This document shows positions 1-6,686 of a stretch of DNA of 9,728 bases, in pieces. The notes beneath the pieces were generated by a model. It was not told where the DNA came from and did no database searches. It was given only the letters and a program-made list of their open reading frames with translations. Position 1 is the first letter of the stretch, and every line of letters starts with the position of its first letter. The translations under genes and the position numbers were made by a program. The DNA comes from Paracoccaceae bacterium (GTDB lineage: Bacteria > Pseudomonadota > Alphaproteobacteria > Rhodobacterales > Rhodobacteraceae), in NCBI GenBank assembly GCA_003250135.1, contig QKHF01000189.1, forward strand, positions 1 to 9,728, given 5' to 3'.

Positions 1-186
1 ATCCGGCAGCACGGGCGCCAGCGCCCGAAGCGTGGAGCCGGAGCCGCAGCCAAGATCCAGCACATGGCGGGCACCGGTCTTCTCCATCCACGCCCCGAGC
101 CGGGCCGCTAGTCCGGCGTCCCGCGCGGCATGGTCCGCGGGTTCGCGCAAGGCGAGCCAGTCGGCGGAGAACGAGTCTTCACTCAT
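1..186 (-). CDS. Class I SAM-dependent methyltransferase (N-terminal part, runs off left edge)
   Basis: Only the first 62 codons are in the window; the gene continues past position 1. Residues 42-50 read VLDLGCGSG, the glycine-rich motif I of class I Rossmann methyltransferases that binds S-adenosylmethionine. The first 40 residues are a helical, charged lead-in typical of small-molecule methyltransferases. The ATG at 186-184 overlaps the stop of the preceding glycosyltransferase in an ATGA, and a strong ribosome site (GGAGGG) lies 6 nt upstream inside that gene, so translation is probably coupled. It is the last visible gene of a four-gene minus-strand operon with a glycosyltransferase, a QueD-fold protein and a dehydrogenase, which suggests it methylates a small metabolite made by that pathway. 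The substrate cannot be read from this fragment. Confidence 0.85.
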   Translation of the reverse strand, partial: MSEDSFSADWLALREPADHAARDAGLAARLGAWMEKTGARHVLDLGCGSGSTLRALAPVLPD

Positions 187-1223
187 CGCAAACCCTCCGC
201 GACCTCGGCGAGAGCCTCAGCGATGATCCCCGCTGCATAGGGCCAGCGGGGCAGGTGCTCGGCCCGCGCACGGGCTTTGGCGGCGGCCTCGCGCCTGGCT
301 TCGGGGCTTTCCAGCAAGGGGCGCAGCAGGGCGGCGAAACCGGCCGGGTCCTCGGGCTGCGCGAGGGCGGCGGCGTCGCCCACCACCTCGCGCACCGCGC
401 CCGCATCGCAGCCTATCGTAGGCAGTCCGGCCTCCAGCGCCTCGGCGTAGACCATGCCATAGCCTTCATAGCGGGTGGCGAGGGCGAAAATATCCGCGCC
501 CGCAAAGGCTTGGGCGACGTCCGCGTCCGGCAACGCCCCCTCGATCAAGATCCTCCCCTCCAGCCCCGCCGCGCCGATCAGCGAGGCGACGCGGCCCGAG
601 TGGACCGGATCGCGGTCATCCGGCCCGATAATGCGGCAGGTCCAGTCCAGCTCTTTCAGAAGCGCCAGCGCGTTCACCAGCACGTCCATGCCCTTGCGCC
701 GCGTGATGGAGCCGACCGACAGGATCACCGGCGGATCGCCTGCAACAGCCGCGCGGGGCATCCGCTCCACGCCGGGCGGGGCGACGCGCAGTCTGTCCGG
801 GTCGACGCCCAGCTCGTCCTCAAGTGTGCGAGCGGTTGTATGGCTGGTGGCGATCACCAGCCGCGCCTCGGCCAGCGCCGCCGCCTCCCGCTCCAGCGCC
901 TCGATACGCGCCAGCGGCGCGAGGCCCGTCTCCAATCCCAGCGGATGGTGGCAGAGCGCGACCAGACGGCCCGGATAGCGCGCGGCGAGCGCCTTGGGGA
1001 AGGCGCCGAAGGCGAGGCCGTCGATCAGGATCGGCGAGTCGGCGGGAATGGCGTCCAGCGCCTCCCGCGTCGCCGCCAGCTCCACCTGGGAAGGCGAGGG
1101 GAACCCGGGGGGCAAGGCCAGATGCGACAGCTCCGGCAGCGCCTCCAGAATCTTGCGAGCATAAGCATAGCCGCCGGTCGGCGTCCCCAGGTCGCCGGGA
1201 ACCGCGAAGACGGCCTTGGTCAA
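183..1223 (-). CDS. Glycosyltransferase family 4 (GT-B fold)
   Basis: A 346-residue retaining glycosyltransferase of the GT4 type. The N-terminal half begins with a nucleotide-fold strand and a TPTGGYAYARKIL acceptor loop (residues 14-26). The C-terminal donor domain begins at VILSVGSITRRKGMD (166-180), which carries the basic residues that contact the nucleotide-sugar phosphates. RYEGYGMVYAEAL (251-263) contains the E-x7-E signature (E253/E261) of the family. No membrane segment or signal peptide is seen, so it should act in the cytoplasm. The start is a TTG at 1223-1221 whose last two bases form the TGA stop of the QueD-like gene (TTGA overlap). GAGGGACAGG just upstream, in the end of that gene, serves as ribosome site. 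Its 3' end overlaps the methyltransferase start. Context suggests it glycosylates a small molecule; a cell-envelope role cannot be excluded. Confidence 0.88.
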   Translation of the reverse strand: MTKAVFAVPGDLGTPTGGYAYARKILEALPELSHLALPPGFPSPSQVELAATREALDAIPADSPILIDGLAFGAFPKALAARYPGRLVALCHHPLGLETGLAPLARIEALEREAAALAEARLVIATSHTTARTLEDELGVDPDRLRVAPPGVERMPRAAVAGDPPVILSVGSITRRKGMDVLVNALALLKELDWTCRIIGPDDRDPVHSGRVASLIGAAGLEGRILIEGALPDADVAQAFAGADIFALATRYEGYGMVYAEALEAGLPTIGCDAGAVREVVGDAAALAQPEDPAGFAALLRPLLESPEARREAAAKARARAEHLPRWPYAAGIIAEALAEVAEGLR

Positions 1224-1618
1224 ACCTGTCCCTCATACCAGGCGCGGGCGACGTGGCTTTCGTTCAGGGTGACGCGAATCTTCGCCAGTCCCTCCGAGCC
1301 CGGCCCCAGCTCGCCCGCGCGTGCGGCGGCGGCGATGCTGTCGAAGATGTGCTTGCACAGCACCTCGGTCGTAGTGACCACGCCCGCAAACTCCGGCAGA
1401 TCGTCAAGGTTCTTGTAGTTGAGCGGGCCGAGCGCGCCTTTCAGAGCATCCAACGCGCGGCCGATGTCGACCACCACGCCGTCGGCGCTCAATTCTTCGC
1501 GATGAAAAGCGACGTCGACCACATAGGTCGCGCCGTGCAGGCCCTGCGCGGGGCCGAACAATTCTCCCGGCAGGGAGTGGGCGATCATCACGTGGTCGCG
1601 GACTTCGACGGCGTACAT
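1220..1618 (-). CDS. 6-pyruvoyl/6-carboxy-tetrahydropterin synthase (QueD)-like protein lacking catalytic residues
   Basis: A 132-residue protein of the PTPS/QueD T-fold family, close to the usual ~120-140 residue length. The landmarks align: IAHSL (12-16) for the first zinc His, LHGATY (27-32) for the H-G-H loop, VVDIG (49-53), the LNYKNL stretch (66-71), TTTEVL (82-87) and TLNES (117-121). In active enzymes these read C-x3-H-G-H and L-D-H-x-x-L. Here the catalytic Cys is Ala24, the second loop His is Ala30, and the Asp-His pair is Asn67-Tyr68. H14, H28 and E120 remain. Normal PTPS or QueD chemistry therefore looks unlikely; it may bind a pterin-like ligand or catalyse something else. The ATG at 1618 follows the dehydrogenase stop by 10 bp, with GAGG 5-6 nt upstream. 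It should not be annotated as queD on homology alone. Confidence 0.85.
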   Translation of the reverse strand: MYAVEVRDHVMIAHSLPGELFGPAQGLHGATYVVDVAFHREELSADGVVVDIGRALDALKGALGPLNYKNLDDLPEFAGVVTTTEVLCKHIFDSIAAAARAGELGPGSEGLAKIRVTLNESHVARAWYEGQV

Positions 1619-1628
1619 CTTGGCCTCG

Positions 1629-2630
1629 TCAGTAGCGGATCAGGGGAACGATCGCCGGATGCTCCGGCGACAGCAATTCGGGCAGACGGTCCGGCGCGTC
1701 CTCGAACGAGATCTCATCGGTCAACAGCGAATCCAGACGCGGATCATCCAGCAATTCCAGCGCCTTGCGGAGTCTTCTTGCATAATCCCACCGTGGCGCG
1801 CGGGCGGGAGGAATACGCCCGACCTGGGAGGAGCGCAAGGTCAGGCGACGGCTGTGGAACGCGCCGCCGAGGGGCGCGGGCACGTCGCCCTCGCCATACC
1901 AGCTCATCTCCACCACCACCGCCTCGGGCCCCGCGGCGGCGAGCGCCGAGGCCAGCCCTCCGGCGCTGGCGCTGGCGTGGAACACCACGTCGGCGTCAGC
2001 GTTTACAGGCGGTTCTGACGCAAACTTCACACCCAATTGAGATGCGGCGCCCGCCCGTCCTGCGTAACGATCAATCAGAAGGACCTCGCAGCCGGGGATG
2101 CGCGAGAGGAGAGAGGCGGTCAGACAGCCGACCGCGCCTGCGCCGATCACTATCGCCCGGTCGCCGGGGCCGATGCCCGAGTCCCAGACCGCGTTCAGCG
2201 CCGTCTCCATATTGGCGGCCAGCGTTGCGCGGCGGGGCGGAACCGCCTCGGGAACGGGGTGGGCGGCGGCGGCGGGAATCTGGAACAGGTCCTGATGTGG
2301 GTGCAGTGCAAAAACGCTGCGCCCCAGAAGGGAGGAGGGGCCATGCTCCACCACGCCCACCGCGGCGTAGCCATAGACGACCGGGAAGGGGAACGCGCCC
2401 CGCTGGAACGGCGCGCGCATTCGCTCCTGCTCCGATTCGGGAACTTTTCCCGCCATCACAAGGCGTTCCGTGCCGCGGCTAACGGCCGAATACTGTGTCC
2501 GCACAGTCACAAATTCGTCATCAGCATCACGAAAAACGCTGTCGGAGGCGTCCAAAACCGCTGCGCGGCCTTCCGAGATATAGACAAGCGCGCGCGACGC
2601 CTTACTTCCGCCATCAGTTCCGGGATTCAT
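1629..2630 (-). CDS. Medium-chain dehydrogenase/reductase, BchC-like, without canonical zinc ligands
   Basis: A 333-residue MDR-superfamily oxidoreductase and first gene of the minus-strand operon. The Rossmann motif IGAGAVG (162-168) binds NAD(P). Residues 46-57 (QYSAVSRGTERL) sit where zinc alcohol dehydrogenases carry the catalytic Cys, and GYAAVG (87-92) replaces the GHE motif, so the catalytic zinc Cys and His are both missing. No four-Cys structural zinc lobe is present. The S-[RT]-G-T-E-R pattern recalls bacteriochlorophyllide a dehydrogenase BchC, but nothing nearby points to pigment synthesis. ATG 2630 is chosen because family members begin close to the ALVYISEG segment (residues 14-21). 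The frame is open upstream to about 2732, but that would run into the opgH start region. The ribosome site is weak (GGGTG). A redox step on the same metabolite handled by the QueD-like protein is inferred. Confidence 0.85.
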   Translation of the reverse strand: MNPGTDGGSKASRALVYISEGRAAVLDASDSVFRDADDEFVTVRTQYSAVSRGTERLVMAGKVPESEQERMRAPFQRGAFPFPVVYGYAAVGVVEHGPSSLLGRSVFALHPHQDLFQIPAAAAHPVPEAVPPRRATLAANMETALNAVWDSGIGPGDRAIVIGAGAVGCLTASLLSRIPGCEVLLIDRYAGRAGAASQLGVKFASEPPVNADADVVFHASASAGGLASALAAAGPEAVVVEMSWYGEGDVPAPLGGAFHSRRLTLRSSQVGRIPPARAPRWDYARRLRKALELLDDPRLDSLLTDEISFEDAPDRLPELLSPEHPAIVPLIRY

Positions 2631-2721
2631 GCTGCACCCGCGAAATAACCGGGCCGCGCTGGGCGGCGCGCGGGGCACAATAGCGGCGGGGCGGCCAAGG
2701 TCCAGCCCTCGTGGAGAAACG
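2631..2721. promoter_or_regulatory. Divergent intergenic promoter region (dehydrogenase operon / opgH)
   Basis: These 91 bp separate the divergent dehydrogenase and opgH starts, so both promoters should lie here or just inside the flanking genes. It is strongly GC-rich, with short CCGCGC/GCGCGG inverted arms (2654-2659 and 2668-2673). CACAATAG near 2677-2684 is the only moderately AT-rich stretch facing opgH. No convincing paired -35/-10 boxes could be picked by eye. The opgH ribosome site GGAG (2713-2716) is clear. Confidence 0.35.
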
Positions 2722-4566
2722 ATGACGGACATTACGGATCAGGACGTTCTGGCGACAAGCGGCGCGGTTGCGCTGGCGGGCGGGCCATCGTTCACGCCGA
2801 CCGGCGCCCAGTCGGCGCGGGTTCTGACCATGCGCCGTATCTTTGTCACTGCGTTGAACCTCGCTACGCTCGGGCTGCTGGGCTGGGGCGTCGCCGGCGT
2901 TCTGGGCGCGGGAGGCTGGTCCGCGACGGATATCGTCATCTTCGCCGCCTTCCTGTTCGGCGCACCCTGGACGGTGATGGGCATGTGGAACGCCGTGATC
3001 GGCGTCGCGCTTTTGCACCTCTCCCGCAACCCGCTGAAAGCCGTGGCGCCGCATCTGACCGAGGTCGACGAGACTGCGCCGATCCATATGCGCACGGCCG
3101 TCTGCATGACGCTCCGCAACGAGGACCCGGCGCGCGCCCTGGCGCGCCTGGCGGCGATTCGCGCCAGCCTCGACGCCACGGGTTGGGGCGGGGCGTATGA
3201 CATCTTCGCGCTCTCCGACACCAGCGATCCCGAGATCGCTGTGGAGGAGGAGCGCCTGTTCGCGGAAATGCGCGCCCAGCTTGGCGGCGCTCGGGCGACC
3301 TATCGCCGGCGTAAGAAAAACACCGGCTACAAGGCTGGAAATATTCGAGAATTCCTGCGTAATCAGGGCGCGGAGTACGACTTTTTCCTGCCGCTCGACA
3401 GCGACAGCCTGATGAGCGGCGACGCGATCCTGACCATGACCCGCGTGATGCAGGCGCACCCCCGGCTGGGCCTGCTGCAGAGCCTTGTGGTCGGCGCGCC
3501 GTCGGGCAGCGCTTTCGCGCGGATCTTCCAGTTCGGCATGCGCCACGGCATGCGGTCCTTCACCATGGGCGCGGCCTGGTGGCATGGCGATTGCGGCCCC
3601 TATTGGGGGCATAACGCGCTGGTCCGGGTGCGCCCGTTCCGCCGCCATTGCCGCTTGCCGGTGCTGCCGGGCAAGCCGCCGCTGGGCGGGCATATCCTGT
3701 CCCACGACCAGCTGGAGGCGGTGCTGCTGCGCCGCGCAGGCTATGAGGTTCGGGTGATCCCGGTCGAAAGCGAAAGCTTCGAGGACAACCCGCCGACGTT
3801 ACTGGATTTCACCCGCCGCGACCTGCGCTGGTGTCAGGGCAACATGCAGTACTGGCGGCTCCTAAGTGCTCCCGGCCTGAAACCGATGAGCCGCTTTCAG
3901 GTGTTCTCGGCGATCATGATGTATCTGGGCGCGCCCGCCTGGATGGCGATGATCGCGGCCTGTCTCGGCAAGATCTGGAGCGATGATCTGGGCGGCCTCG
4001 ACGCCGGATTCGCCATCGTGATGTTCTTCACCATGGTCATGGTGAGCCTGGTGCCGAAGCTGATGGGCATGTTGGACGTGGCGCTGACGCCGGGCGGAGT
4101 CGCCCGCTACGGCGGGGCGGGGCGCTTTGCGCTCGGCGGCGTGGTCGAGACGCTGTTCTCGATGCTGCTTGCGCCGGTCGTGGCGTTCCGCGTCTCGCTG
4201 TTCCTGGTCGGTCTGCTGTTCGGACGCGCCGTCCATTGGAACGGGCAGAACCGCGACGTCTATGCGCTGAGCCTGGGCGATGCGGTGCGCGGCCTCTGGA
4301 TGCAGACCGCGTTCGGCGCGCTGATCCTGGGCGTCGCCGGCGCCTATGCGCCCGCGGCGGCGCTCTGGACCCTGCCGGTCAGCGGCGCGCTGATCCTGTC
4401 GATTCCTTTTGCGTTGATTACCGCCTCACCGGCGGCGGGGCGGGCGCTTACCTCGTTGCGTTTGTTCGCCACGCCCGAGGAACTGGCGCCGACGCCTGAG
4501 TTGTTGGCGCTGGAGCCTGCGAAGCCGCGAGACGAGACCGACGGGGCCCGCGAGATTGCGGCCTGA
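2722..4566 (+). CDS. opgH: Glucans biosynthesis glucosyltransferase H (GT2, OpgH/MdoH family)
   Basis: A 614-residue inner-membrane GT2 enzyme that polymerises glucose from UDP-glucose for osmoregulated periplasmic glucans. Two membrane segments (about 40-64 and 70-100) precede the cytoplasmic catalytic domain. GT2 landmarks are present: SDTSD (165-169), the DxD motif LDSDS (225-229), SHDQLEA (327-333, third Asp) and RWCQGN (369-374), the Q-x-x-R-W equivalent. WGHNALVR (295-302) and LPGKPPLGG (315-323) are specific to OpgH. Several more membrane segments lie at about 395-415, 428-450, 470-500 and 525-568. The C-terminal tail is Pro/Glu rich. It is shorter than E. coli OpgH (847 aa), as expected for alphaproteobacterial forms. 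ATG 2722 is preceded by GGAG with 5-nt spacing; the longer open frame to 2629 lacks such a site. No opgG or opgD partner is in this window. Confidence 0.92.
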   Translation: MTDITDQDVLATSGAVALAGGPSFTPTGAQSARVLTMRRIFVTALNLATLGLLGWGVAGVLGAGGWSATDIVIFAAFLFGAPWTVMGMWNAVIGVALLHLSRNPLKAVAPHLTEVDETAPIHMRTAVCMTLRNEDPARALARLAAIRASLDATGWGGAYDIFALSDTSDPEIAVEEERLFAEMRAQLGGARATYRRRKKNTGYKAGNIREFLRNQGAEYDFFLPLDSDSLMSGDAILTMTRVMQAHPRLGLLQSLVVGAPSGSAFARIFQFGMRHGMRSFTMGAAWWHGDCGPYWGHNALVRVRPFRRHCRLPVLPGKPPLGGHILSHDQLEAVLLRRAGYEVRVIPVESESFEDNPPTLLDFTRRDLRWCQGNMQYWRLLSAPGLKPMSRFQVFSAIMMYLGAPAWMAMIAACLGKIWSDDLGGLDAGFAIVMFFTMVMVSLVPKLMGMLDVALTPGGVARYGGAGRFALGGVVETLFSMLLAPVVAFRVSLFLVGLLFGRAVHWNGQNRDVYALSLGDAVRGLWMQTAFGALILGVAGAYAPAAALWTLPVSGALILSIPFALITASPAAGRALTSLRLFATPEELAPTPELLALEPAKPRDETDGAREIAA

Positions 4567-4704
4567 CCACAGGCCGGTCGCGACGATCCGCGCTCTGGCC
4601 TGACGCACGGGTCTCTGGCGCGAACAGTAGAATTCCTGCGCGCATCCCCTTGCGCGCGCGCCGGAATCGCGGATTCTGGGTCTTCGACCCGAAAGGAGTC
4701 CGCC
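4567..4704 (+). promoter_or_regulatory. opgH-dgcN spacer with competing hairpins before dgcN
   Basis: This 138-bp spacer starts with a hairpin-forming pair CAGGCC/GGCCTG (4570-4575, 4597-4602) without a U-tract, so it is a weak terminator at best. Closer to dgcN, three hairpins compete. The first pairs ATTCC (4632-4636) with GGAAT (4663-4667), with GCGCGC arms inside. The second is CCGGAATC/GATTCTGG (4661-4668, 4672-4679, one G-U). The third is GGGTC/GACCC (4678-4682, 4686-4690) just before AAGGAG (4693-4698). Neighbouring hairpins share bases and cannot all form. This is suggestive of leader control; high GC also makes such pairings common by chance. Confidence 0.35.
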
Positions 4705-5706
4705 ATGTCCATAGCCACGCCTTATCTCCTGTTCCTCGGCGACGCCGCCGATCCTCTGGCCGCCAAGGTCGCGCAAGGCGTGAAGGACTGGCGCCCCGAG
4801 AATGCAGTCGGGCAGTTGAGACTCGAGGGCTGCAACGCCGATATGGGCCTGCCCGAGATGACCCTCGCCGAAGGGCGCGAGGCGGGCGCAAAGACCCTTG
4901 TGATCGGCGTCGCCAACCGCGGCGGGGTGATCTCCAAGGCGTGGATCGAGGTGCTGCTAGACGCGCTTGCGGCGGACTACGACATCGCCGCCGGGCTGCA
5001 CAATCATCTCAACGACATTCCGGAGCTGGTTGAGGCGGCGGCGAAACACGGTCAGGCGCTGCATGACGTGCGGGTGCCGTCGGGCGACTTTCCGATCGGC
5101 AATGGCGCCGCACGGCCGGGCAAGCGCATCTTGGCCGTGGGCACGGATTGCTCCTGCGGGAAAATGTACACCACGCTGGCGATGGAGCGGGATATGCGCG
5201 CCCGCGGCTTCGACGCCGATTTCCGCGCCACGGGCCAGACCGGCATCCTGATCACCGGCGGGGGCGTGCCGCTGGACGCGGTGGTGGCCGACTTCATGGC
5301 GGGCGCGGTGGAGCAGCTGACGCCGGGCGCTGATCCCGACCACTACGACCTGATCGAGGGGCAGGGCTCCCTATTCCATCCCAGCTTTTCGGGCGTCACG
5401 ATGGCGCTGATCCATGGCGGGCGGCCGGACTATCTGGTGCTGTGCCATGAGCCGACCCGCACGCATCTGCGCGGTCTGCCACATTACCCGGTGCCGTCCC
5501 TCGCCGAGCTTGAGGATCTGGCGCTGAGGACGGCGCGAATCGTCAATCCGGATGTGAGGGTGCTGGGCTGCGCCATCAACACGGCGGCGTTGCCCGAAGC
5601 GCAGGCGAACGATTACCTGGCCAAGACCGCGGATCAGGCGGGCCTGCCGGCCGTCGATCCTTTCCGGCACGGGACGGATGCGCTGATCGACGCGTTGCCG
5701 AGATGA
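4705..5706 (+). CDS. dgcN: N-acetyltransferase DgcN (DUF1611 P-loop protein)
   Basis: A 333-residue DUF1611 protein. Residues 144-156 (AVGTDCSCGKMYT) form a P-loop-like G-x-D-x3-G-K element, followed by the family blocks RATGQTGILI (174-183) and EGQGSLFHPSFSG (218-230). The N-terminal third is a separate alpha/beta domain. DUF1611 proteins paired with an enolase-superfamily partner are annotated as DgcN, which N-acetylates D-glutamate in a D-Glu degradation route described in marine bacteria; that assignment comes from family knowledge and pairing, not from residues I can verify. The start is firm: AAGGAG lies 6 nt before ATG 4705. Its TGA overlaps the dgcA ATG (ATGA, 5703-5706), so the two products are probably made in balance. 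It heads a three-gene operon with dgcA and an aminotransferase. Confidence 0.88.
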   Translation: MSIATPYLLFLGDAADPLAAKVAQGVKDWRPENAVGQLRLEGCNADMGLPEMTLAEGREAGAKTLVIGVANRGGVISKAWIEVLLDALAADYDIAAGLHNHLNDIPELVEAAAKHGQALHDVRVPSGDFPIGNGAARPGKRILAVGTDCSCGKMYTTLAMERDMRARGFDADFRATGQTGILITGGGVPLDAVVADFMAGAVEQLTPGADPDHYDLIEGQGSLFHPSFSGVTMALIHGGRPDYLVLCHEPTRTHLRGLPHYPVPSLAELEDLALRTARIVNPDVRVLGCAINTAALPEAQANDYLAKTADQAGLPAVDPFRHGTDALIDALPR

Positions 5707-6683
5707 TTCAGCTGACCGCCCGGGTCGAACGGTTCAAGGTCGCGGGGACCTGGTCGATCTCGCGCGGCTCGGTCAATGCGGTCGAGGTGGTGGTCGCGGA
5801 GGTCCGCGACGGCGATCACGTCGGGCGCGGCGAGTGCCGGCCGTATCCCCGCTACGATGAGACTCCGGATGGCGTGGTCGCCGAAATCGAGGCCGCCGCG
5901 GACGCCGTGGCGGGGCTCTCGGGGCCAGAGGGGCTGGAGGCGATCCTGCCGGCCGGCGCCGCGCGCAATGCAGTCGACTGCGCGCTCTGGGATTTGGCGG
6001 CCAAACGTGCCGGACGCCCGGTCTGGGCGCTGGCGGAACTGCCCGAGCCGAAGCCGCTGCCGACCGCCTTCACCCTGTCGCTGGATGCGCCGGAGGCGAT
6101 GCGCGCCAACGCGGCGAAGAATGCTCGCTATCCGCTTCTGAAGGTGAAGCTGGGCGGCGAGGGCGATCTCGCGCGCATCCGCGCCGTGCGAGAGGGCGCG
6201 CCGGACGCCCGCATCATCGTCGATGCGAACGAGGCCTGGACCCCGGACAGCTACGCCGCGCTTGCCCCCGAATTCGTGGCGCTGGGCGTGGAGATGGTGG
6301 AGCAGCCCTTTCCGGCGGGCGCGGACGACGCGCTGGCCGGGATTGAGCGCGCCTTGCCGGTTTGCGCCGACGAATCCTGCCACGACTGCGCTTCGCTACC
6401 CGCGCTGAAGGGCAAATACGACCTGATCAACATCAAGCTCGACAAGACCGGCGGGCTCAGCGAGGCGCTCCGCCTGCGCCGCGAGGCGGAGGCTCAGGGC
6501 TTCGGGATCATGGTGGGCTGCATGCTCGCTTCATCGCTTTCCATGGCGCCGGCTGTTTTGCTGGCGCAGGGCGTGGCGGTGGTCGATCTGGACGGGCCGT
6601 TGCTGCTGGCCGAGGACCGGCCGCATGCGCTGAAATACGACGCGGCGGGGGTTCATCCGCCGGAGCCGGAACTCTGGGGGTGA
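5703..6683 (+). CDS. dgcA: N-acetyl-D-glutamate racemase DgcA (enolase superfamily, MLE/dipeptide-epimerase group)
   Basis: A 326-residue enolase-superfamily enzyme. The capping domain covers about residues 1-120 and the TIM barrel follows. LLKVKL (145-150) gives the K-x-K pair (K147/K149). Metal ligands are D174 (VDAN), E200 (EQP) and D223 (ADES), and the opposing lysine lies in NIKLDKTGG (K245/K248). These are the racemase/epimerase residues of the muconate-lactonizing and Ala-Glu epimerase group. General annotation would be dipeptide epimerase. Coupling to dgcN, with ATGA overlap, argues for the N-acetyl-D-Glu to N-acetyl-L-Glu racemase role instead. No signal peptide is present, so it should be cytoplasmic. 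A murein-peptide epimerase role is the main alternative; no peptidase or peptide transporter sits beside it here. Confidence 0.88.
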   Translation: MIQLTARVERFKVAGTWSISRGSVNAVEVVVAEVRDGDHVGRGECRPYPRYDETPDGVVAEIEAAADAVAGLSGPEGLEAILPAGAARNAVDCALWDLAAKRAGRPVWALAELPEPKPLPTAFTLSLDAPEAMRANAAKNARYPLLKVKLGGEGDLARIRAVREGAPDARIIVDANEAWTPDSYAALAPEFVALGVEMVEQPFPAGADDALAGIERALPVCADESCHDCASLPALKGKYDLINIKLDKTGGLSEALRLRREAEAQGFGIMVGCMLASSLSMAPAVLLAQGVAVVDLDGPLLLAEDRPHALKYDAAGVHPPEPELWG

Positions 6684-6686
6684 GTG

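Noticed and set aside
1220..1618. Naming the QueD-like gene queD or ptpS
   Set aside because: The catalytic Cys, Asp and His and one zinc His are replaced, and no other queuosine or biopterin gene is in the window.
255..2482. Long plus-strand open frames opposite the left operon
   Set aside because: High-GC shadows rich in Arg, Pro and Ala, opposite genes with intact family motifs.
2614..3705. Minus-strand 363-codon frame opposite opgH
   Set aside because: Low-complexity Arg/His/Gln-rich shadow; opgH on the plus strand has all its catalytic motifs.
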